Assembly (NCBI GenBank): GCA_013813145.1
Contig: JACCSE010000441.1
Location: 1-6,922, forward strand
Length of the DNA: 6,922 nt
Reading direction: 5' to 3'
DNA from: Gemmatimonadales bacterium
GTDB lineage: Bacteria > Gemmatimonadota > Gemmatimonadetes > Gemmatimonadales > GWC2-71-9
A model generated the notes under the pieces. That model was not told the origin of the DNA and did no database searches. It saw only the letters and a list, made by a program, of their open reading frames with translations. Positions 1 through 4,800 of the stretch are shown here, piece by piece. The position numbers were made by a program, and so were the translations under genes. Each line of letters starts with the position of its first letter. Positions within the stretch are counted from its first letter, which is position 1.

Positions 1-690
1 GTGCTCGGGGACACGACACTCCCCGAGGCGGCCATGACCGCCGGATCCAGCACCACGATGGCGGTGGGTTCCGCGGTGCAGGCTGCCGCCGACAATCTCA
101 AGCGGCGGGTCGGGGAGCTGGCGGGCGGCGCGGCACCACCGCCCGACGAGTGGCCGGAGCTGCTTCGACGCGGCGGGCTCGATCGGATCGCGGCGGAAGG
201 GACGTGGGGGCCGGGCCCGAAGGCGAGTCCCACCGGAGAGGATCCGGATTGGGCGATGTACACCTTCGGCGCGATCTTCGCCGAAGTGGTCCTGGACGAG
301 GAGCTGCCGATTCCCCGCCTCCGCCGGTGTCTCGGCGTCTACAGCGCCGGCCGGATCATCAACCCGAGAACGGCGCGAAGCCAGATGACCGGCGGGATGG
401 TGTGGGGCATCGGTCAGGCGCTGCTGGAGGAATCGCCGATGGATCACCGGCTCGGCCGGTATCTGTCGAAGAACCTGGCGGGCTGCCTGGTGCCGGCCAA
501 TGCCGATGTCCCCGCGCTCGAGGCCCACTTCGTGGACGAATACGACGATCATGCCAGTGCGATCGGCGCCCGGGGGATCGGGGAGCTCGGCGCGGTCGGC
601 GTCGGGGCCGCCGTGGCTAACGCCGTCTACCACGCCACCGGAGTGCGGCTGCGCGCGCTGCCCATCCGGGTCGAGTCCCTGCTGACCTAG
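1..690 (+). CDS. Xanthine dehydrogenase/aldehyde oxidase-family molybdopterin-binding subunit, C-terminal part (5' partial)
   Basis: This is the last 229 codons of the large catalytic subunit of a molybdenum hydroxylase, which oxidises purines, heterocycles or aldehydes using water-derived oxygen at a molybdenum-cytosine or -guanine dinucleotide cofactor. The GTG at base 1 is an internal valine, not a start: the frame opens inside the second molybdopterin-binding domain (LGDTTLPEAAMTAGSSTT resembles the family's LGDS-LP--P-SGGS-T segment). Further on are YSAGRIINPRTARSQ (about residues 115-128), GGMVWGIGQALLEE (131-144), and GARGIGE (189-195), whose Glu195 matches the catalytic base of the family. 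The ending VANAVYHATGVRLRALPI is the usual C-terminus, so the 3' end looks complete. The FeS and FAD subunits are not in view. The substrate cannot be told from this fragment; the single-polypeptide form resembles bacterial YagR/XdhA-type subunits. The gene converges on a LysR-type regulator with no spacer. Confidence 0.92.
   Translation: MLGDTTLPEAAMTAGSSTTMAVGSAVQAAADNLKRRVGELAGGAAPPPDEWPELLRRGGLDRIAAEGTWGPGPKASPTGEDPDWAMYTFGAIFAEVVLDEELPIPRLRRCLGVYSAGRIINPRTARSQMTGGMVWGIGQALLEESPMDHRLGRYLSKNLAGCLVPANADVPALEAHFVDEYDDHASAIGARGIGELGAVGVGAAVANAVYHATGVRLRALPIRVESLLT
687..690. other. Shared palindromic CTAG holding both convergent stop codons
   Basis: The plus-strand gene ends in TAG at 688-690 and the minus-strand LysR-type gene ends in TAG at 689-687. 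The two stops are read from opposite strands of one CTAG, so the coding regions overlap by four bases. No intrinsic terminator can fit between the genes, and any terminator would have to lie inside the opposing reading frame. Confidence 0.9.
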
Positions 691-1493
691 TCGGCCGGTA
701 CCAGCGCTAGGAAGGCCCGCCCGGTCGAGTCCAGCCGGTCCCGCCGCCAGATCAGGTGCGCGGTCACCGACTCATCGAGATCCTCGACGGGTCGGACCAC
801 CACGCCTTCCGGATGGCGCGATACGCTCGACCCGAGCGACCAGGTGGCCCCGATACCGGCCGCTACGAGGTTGAGACGGGCGGTGTCGCTGTTGGCCTCC
901 TGGGCCACGTGGAGCGCGAGGCCGCCGGCGGCGCAGGCGCGGGCCATCTGGTCGTAGTACAGCGGCGCCGCCCTGCGCGAGAACCAGACGAACGGCTCCC
1001 CGCCCAAGTCGGCCAACCGCACGGAGCGCGCGCGCGCCAGCGGATGCTTCTCCGGAAGCGCGAGCATCACCGCCTCCCGGCCGATCGCGATGGCCTCGAC
1101 CTCGGACTCCGGGGGGCGGTAGAACACGAATCCCAGGTCGATCCGGTCGTCGCGAAGGGCTTCCCACTGATCCATAGTGCTGAGGAGGCTCAGCTCCAGG
1201 TGCACCTCCGGGTACTCGCGCCGGTACGCGCGAATGATCCGGCCGAAGGCAGTCCCACCGGTGATGCTGTCCGTGCATCCCACCCGGAGCCGCCCCAGCT
1301 CGCCGCGCTCGACCCGTTGGGCCCGCTCCGTCGCGCGGTCGAGCGACGCCAGCACGGCCCGGGCGTCCTCCAGCAGCGCGCGCCCGGCCGGGCTCAGGCG
1401 CACGCCGCGTGGCAGCCGCGTGAACAGCTCCACCCGCAGCTCCGCTTCCAGATGCTGGATCTGGCGGCTGAGCGCGGGCTGCGCGATCCGCAA
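687..1493 (-). CDS. LysR-type transcriptional regulator, N-terminus cut by an in-frame TAG (BenM/CatM/HcaR-like)
   Basis: LysR-type regulators bind DNA through an N-terminal winged helix-turn-helix and sense a small molecule through a two-lobed periplasmic-binding-like domain. The open frame, read from a TTG, gives 268 residues. It holds the recognition-helix region (IAQPALSRQIQHLE), the wing (ELFTRLPRGVRLSPAG), the linker helix, and an effector domain from about residue 70 (LGRLRVGCTDSITG) to the end (HLIWRRDRLDSTGRAFL). The IAQP-LSRQI start and effector-domain style resemble the aromatic-compound group (BenM, CatM, HcaR). The TTG start is unlikely to be native: the same frame encodes the missing first helix up to an ATG at 1565, giving a normal 292-residue length, but a TAG at 1553-1551 interrupts it. 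A product from the TTG would lack the first DNA-binding helix, and I see no Shine-Dalgarno sequence in front of it. The gene is convergent with the molybdenum hydroxylase and codirectional with the glucan synthase, so its target is unclear. Family assignment is firm; functionality is doubtful. Confidence 0.88.
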   Translation of the reverse strand: MRIAQPALSRQIQHLEAELRVELFTRLPRGVRLSPAGRALLEDARAVLASLDRATERAQRVERGELGRLRVGCTDSITGGTAFGRIIRAYRREYPEVHLELSLLSTMDQWEALRDDRIDLGFVFYRPPESEVEAIAIGREAVMLALPEKHPLARARSVRLADLGGEPFVWFSRRAAPLYYDQMARACAAGGLALHVAQEANSDTARLNLVAAGIGATWSLGSSVSRHPEGVVVRPVEDLDESVTAHLIWRRDRLDSTGRAFLALVPAD

Positions 1494-1565
1494 CCGGCGC
1501 GCGGCCCGCCCGAAATGTTCTTCTTCGGCGGCGACTACGAAGTAGCGAAGCTAGCGGAGTTCCAT
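1494..1565 (-). pseudogene. Displaced 5' end of the LysR-type gene, interrupted by TAG at codon 5
   Basis: Read on the minus strand from ATG at 1565-1563, the codons give MELR-stop-LRYFVVAAEEEHFGRAARR and then continue in frame into the annotated regulator. This is the expected start of a LysR-type protein, which commonly opens MELRHLRYF or MELRQLRYF, and it supplies the first helix of the winged helix-turn-helix. The stop is TAG at 1553-1551. A single C-to-T change from CAG (Gln) would create it. No ATG, GTG, TTG or CTG occurs in frame between the TAG and the TTG at 1493. No strong Shine-Dalgarno precedes the ATG (the 15 bases upstream read CCCGATGGCCGCCGC). Confidence 0.8.
1551..1553 (-). 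other. In-frame amber codon in the LysR-type gene
   Basis: The plus strand reads cta at 1551-1553, which is TAG on the minus strand, in the exact frame of the regulator (12 bases after the ATG at 1565, and 58 bases upstream of the TTG at 1493). All other codons out to the stop at 687 are open, so this is the only lesion visible in the gene. Confidence 0.85.
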
Positions 1566-1650
1566 GCGGCGGCCATCGGGAGTGATCGGCTCACGAACTG
1601 TAGCCGCGGGGATCGATGCCGACCAGAGCATCGGCACCAACGCAGTGCGC

Positions 1651-1662
1651 GATTGAGCAATC
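1651..1662. promoter_or_regulatory. Small dyad GATTG-AG-CAATC, possible operator
   Basis: The sequence GATTGAGCAATC is a perfect inverted repeat with five-base arms and a two-base centre, about 86-98 bases upstream of the LysR-type ATG. LysR-type regulators often bind dyads in their own upstream region. However, it lacks the classic T-N11-A spacing and is short enough to arise by chance. It stands out mainly because it is AT-rich for this region. Confidence 0.2.
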
Positions 1663-1690
1663 CTGCCCCGGCAAGGGTTCGAACGCGGTG

Positions 1691-1722
1691 GAGAAGATCC
1701 CTCGCTCCGCTCGGGATGACAA
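1691..1722 (-). repeat. Dispersed intergenic repeat with imperfect hairpin
   Basis: On the minus strand the core is TCCCGAGCGGAGCGAGGGA, preceded by GTCA and followed by TCTTC. ATCCC pairs with GGGAT, and the inner GC pairs enclose a GGA loop. The GA and GA positions between them are unpaired or would form tandem G-A mismatches. From general knowledge, near-identical cores (CATCCCGAGCG-AGCGAGGGATCT) are scattered in intergenic DNA of many environmental bacteria and give spurious small peptides such as HPERSEGS or PSGARDL, both of which appear here in different frames. Only one copy is in this window, so its repetitive nature is inferred from recall. Confidence 0.6.
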
Positions 1723-1857
1723 CACGCCGCCCCGGGACGACAGCGAGCGCGTCGGACGCCACCGAGCCGTTGCCTCACGATGCCCGCGCGCTCGCCAGCG
1801 ATCGCGAAGGCCGCAGGAGCCGATCCAGCGCTCCCGGATCCACCGGCGAGGCAAGCC

Positions 1858-4800
1858 TCACGGCGTCGGTGCGGGCCGCACGACGACCTGGTGCCGGGCA
1901 CCGTCGTCCACCAGAGGAATCATCGGCCCGTCCAGTACGGCGCCATCGAGCACGATCTCCGCCGTTCCTCCACCCACCGCCTGCGGCCGCTGAACCACGA
2001 TCGCGTAGACGCTCCCCCCGTACCGGTACTCGATCGTGAACTCGGCCCACCCCGCCGGCACCCGCGGCTCGATAGCCAGCGTGCTCCCCCGCTTCCTGAA
2101 GCCCAGGATCCCCTCCAGCCCGACCCGATACATCCAGCTCGCCGATCCGGTGTACCAGGTCCAGCCGCCCCGGCCAAGCTGTCCCTCCGCGGTGTACACG
2201 TCCGCCGCGACGACGTACGGCTCCACCTTGTAGGCGGCGACCTCCGCCGGGGTCCGGCTGTGGCTGAGCGGGTTGATCATCTGGAAGAGCTGAAAGGCGC
2301 GGTCCCCATCGCCCCGGAGCGCCGTGGCCAGCACCGCCCAGAGGGCCGCGTGGGTGTACTGCGCCCCGTTCTCCCGCACTCCCGGCAGATATCCCTTGAT
2401 GTACCCCGGATCGTGCTTCGTTTCATCGAACGGCGGGGTGAGCAGCAGGAGAAGCCGCGCGTCCTCCTCGACCAGGTGCTCCTCCAGCGAGCGCATGGCC
2501 TGGGCCTGCCGCTCCGGCGCGCCGGCGCCGGAAATGACGCTCCAGCTCTGGGCGATGGAATCGATGCGGCACTCATCGCTCTCGGAGGAGCCCAGCGGCG
2601 TCCCGTCGTCGAAGTAGGCCCGCCGGTACCACTCCCCGTCCCAGGCCTGCTCCTCCACCGCGGCCACGTAGGCGTCCGCCCGGGTGCGGAACTCCGCCGC
2701 GGCAGGATCGCCGCGGGTCACGGCATGCTCGGCAAAGGCGCGGAGGGTCGCCGTGAGGAACCAGGCCAGCCATACGCTTTCGCCCCGCCCCTCGACGCCG
2801 ACCCGGTTCATCCCGTCGTTCCAGTCGCCCCCACCGATGAGCGGCAGGCCGTGCGGCCCGCTGGTGCACGCCTTCCGCAGCGCGCGCACGCAGTGATCGT
2901 AGACCGAGCCGACCTCGTGCGAGATCTCCGGGGCGTCGTACACCTCGTGCTCGTGCGGCTCCAGCGGGCGCATGGCGAGGAAGGGGACCATCTGGTCGAG
3001 CACCGAGGCGTCGCCGGTGGTGCGCACGTAGTGGTCCACCACGTACGGCAGCCACGCCAGGTCGTCGGAGAAGCGGGTGCGCACGCCGCGGCCGCTCTGC
3101 GGGTGCCACCAGTGCTGCACGTCGCCCTCGACGAACTGCCGCGCCGCCGCCCGCAGGATGTGCTCGCGGGCGATTCCCGGCTCGGCGTAGACGAACGCCA
3201 TCACGTCCTGAAGCTGGTCCCGGAAGCCGTACGCCCCGCTGCTCTGGTACGTAGCCGACCGGGCCCACATACGGCAGGCGAGCGCCTGGTACAGCGTCCA
3301 CCGGTTGACCATGGCATCGAACGATGGCTCCGGGGTCCGCACCGAGATCACCGACAGGCGCTCGGCCCAGCGCCGCGCGTTGAGTCGAAGGGCAGCCTTG
3401 GCCCGCTCCAGGTCGCGATATTCCGCGATGGCCCGCCGAGCCGCCTCCTCGTTTTCCACGGCGCCGAGGATCACCACCAGCTCCCGGGTCTCCCCCGGCC
3501 GCAGCTCCAGCGCGCAGCGCAGCGCTGCGCAGGGATCGAGCCCCGCGCCTGTTGTGCCGGAGAGCGTGGCATGCAGCGCCACCGGCGCCTCCACCGTGCC
3601 GTTTCGGCCGAGGAACTCCCGGCGGTCCCCGGTGTGCCCGGCCACCGGCTCGCTGAGGGCGCAGAAGGCCACGTGCCCGCCGAACTGCGGGTCGAAGTGG
3701 TTGCGCGCCAGGATCGCACCCAGAGCCGGATCGAACGAAGTCTGCACCTGGTGCTGAGTGTGCTCCCGCAGGGCGCCGAGGGTCCACTCGGCGTAGGCCG
3801 TGAGTGTCAGGCGCCGGGGCCGGCGCTGGAGGTTGACGATGCGGAGCAGCGACAGCTTGACCGCCTCGTGCTCCGCGAGTCCCAGGGTCAGCGTGGTGGC
3901 CAGACCGTCGTGCTCGTGGCTGAACGAGGACGTGCCCGTCCCGTGGCGGACCGTGTACGGCCGGTCGTTCCGGACCGGCGCGGGCGTGGGGCACCAGACC
4001 TCGCGTGAGACCTCGTCGCGCAGGTACACGGCATCGCCGATCGGATCGCTCACCGGATCGTTGTGCCACGGTGTGAGACGGAGGAAGTGACTGTTCTCCG
4101 CCCAGGTGAAGCCGGCACCCCGCTCGGTGACCACGAAGCCGCCGCGAGGGTTTGCGACGACGTTCGCCCATGGCGCCGGCGGAAGGCGGTCGCCGCGGAC
4201 CCTGATTTCATACTCCCCCTCGGCGGTGAGCCCGCCGAGTCCGTTCTCGAAGGGCACCTTGTCGCGTTCCGGCCGGCTGGACCGGCTGGGGGCCGTCCAG
4301 TCGGAGGAGCCCAGGCCGAAAGCGTCCCGGGACAGTCCTCCCGCGACCACCCGGCGCAGCACTCGCACCGCCGCCGGTGTCGGCCGCTCTGCCAGCCGCG
4401 CGGGAGTGGGAAGCGGTTGTGGCGGACTCAGCTCCAGCGATTCCGGCCCGCCCGCGGCCTCGAGGATTCGACCGGGTGACCGCCCGTCGCAGTACAGGTG
4501 CACCCGCGCGGTCGCGCGCAGCATCTGGAGCACGTCCGCGCTCAGCAGGTCGCGCCGGCGGGCGAACACCCCGCCCGGCTTGTCGATGACCCAGGAATCC
4601 GAGGACGCGAACATGGCGGCGGTGATCTTCTCCTGGAGATCCTGGAGGTAGCTGGGTGGATGGGTGTTGAGGACCACGAGGTCCACCATCATTCCGCGCC
4701 GGCGCCAGTAGCGGTGGGCGGCGAAGAGCCGGCTGAGCGTGGGGAGCCCGTCCACCGAGTCGATGGTGGCGAGGAGGATCGGCCAGTCGCCCGAGACGCC

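Larger units (their letters stand above)
1566..1857. other. Gene-free gap between the glucan synthase-like gene and the LysR-type gene
   Basis: These 292 bases follow the stop of the large minus-strand gene and precede the LysR-type gene on the same strand. Small open frames cross the gap on both strands but none has family-like sequence or a ribosome binding site. The gap holds one dispersed repeat (about 1691-1722) and a dyad (1651-1662). A weak hairpin (GGAGC 1816-1820 with GCTCC 1830-1834, nine-base loop, no T-run) lies just past the large gene's stop and is a poor terminator candidate. A -10-like TACAGT lies on the minus strand about 40 bases before the LysR-type ATG, but no convincing -35 sits at the right distance, so I do not call a promoter. 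Confidence 0.6.

Noticed and set aside
1670..1690. GGGTTCGAAC resembling a tRNA T-loop
   Set aside because: The flanking bases do not pair into a T-stem on either strand (AAGGG against GCGGT), and no acceptor, D or anticodon arms can be found nearby.
1816..1834. Hairpin GGAGC/GCTCC just after the large gene's stop as a terminator
   Set aside because: The stem has only five pairs, the loop is nine bases, and there is no following T-run on the minus strand.
756..2039. A 427-codon plus-strand frame across the LysR-type gene and the gap
   Set aside because: It is opposite the regulator, low-complexity in composition, and crosses gene boundaries without any family-like segment.
3517..3530. Perfect 14-base palindrome GCGCAGCGCTGCGC
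   Set aside because: It lies inside the glucan synthase-like coding region, where it encodes part of the ordinary segment CAALRCA. Alternating GC-rich codons for Ala and Arg make such palindromes likely by chance.
1780..4008. A 742-codon open frame on the plus strand opposite the glucan synthase-like gene
   Set aside because: It is antisense to a firmly identified conserved protein; its translation is rich in Arg, Pro, Ala and Gly with no recognisable domain. Long antisense frames are expected opposite genes with strong GC third-position bias.
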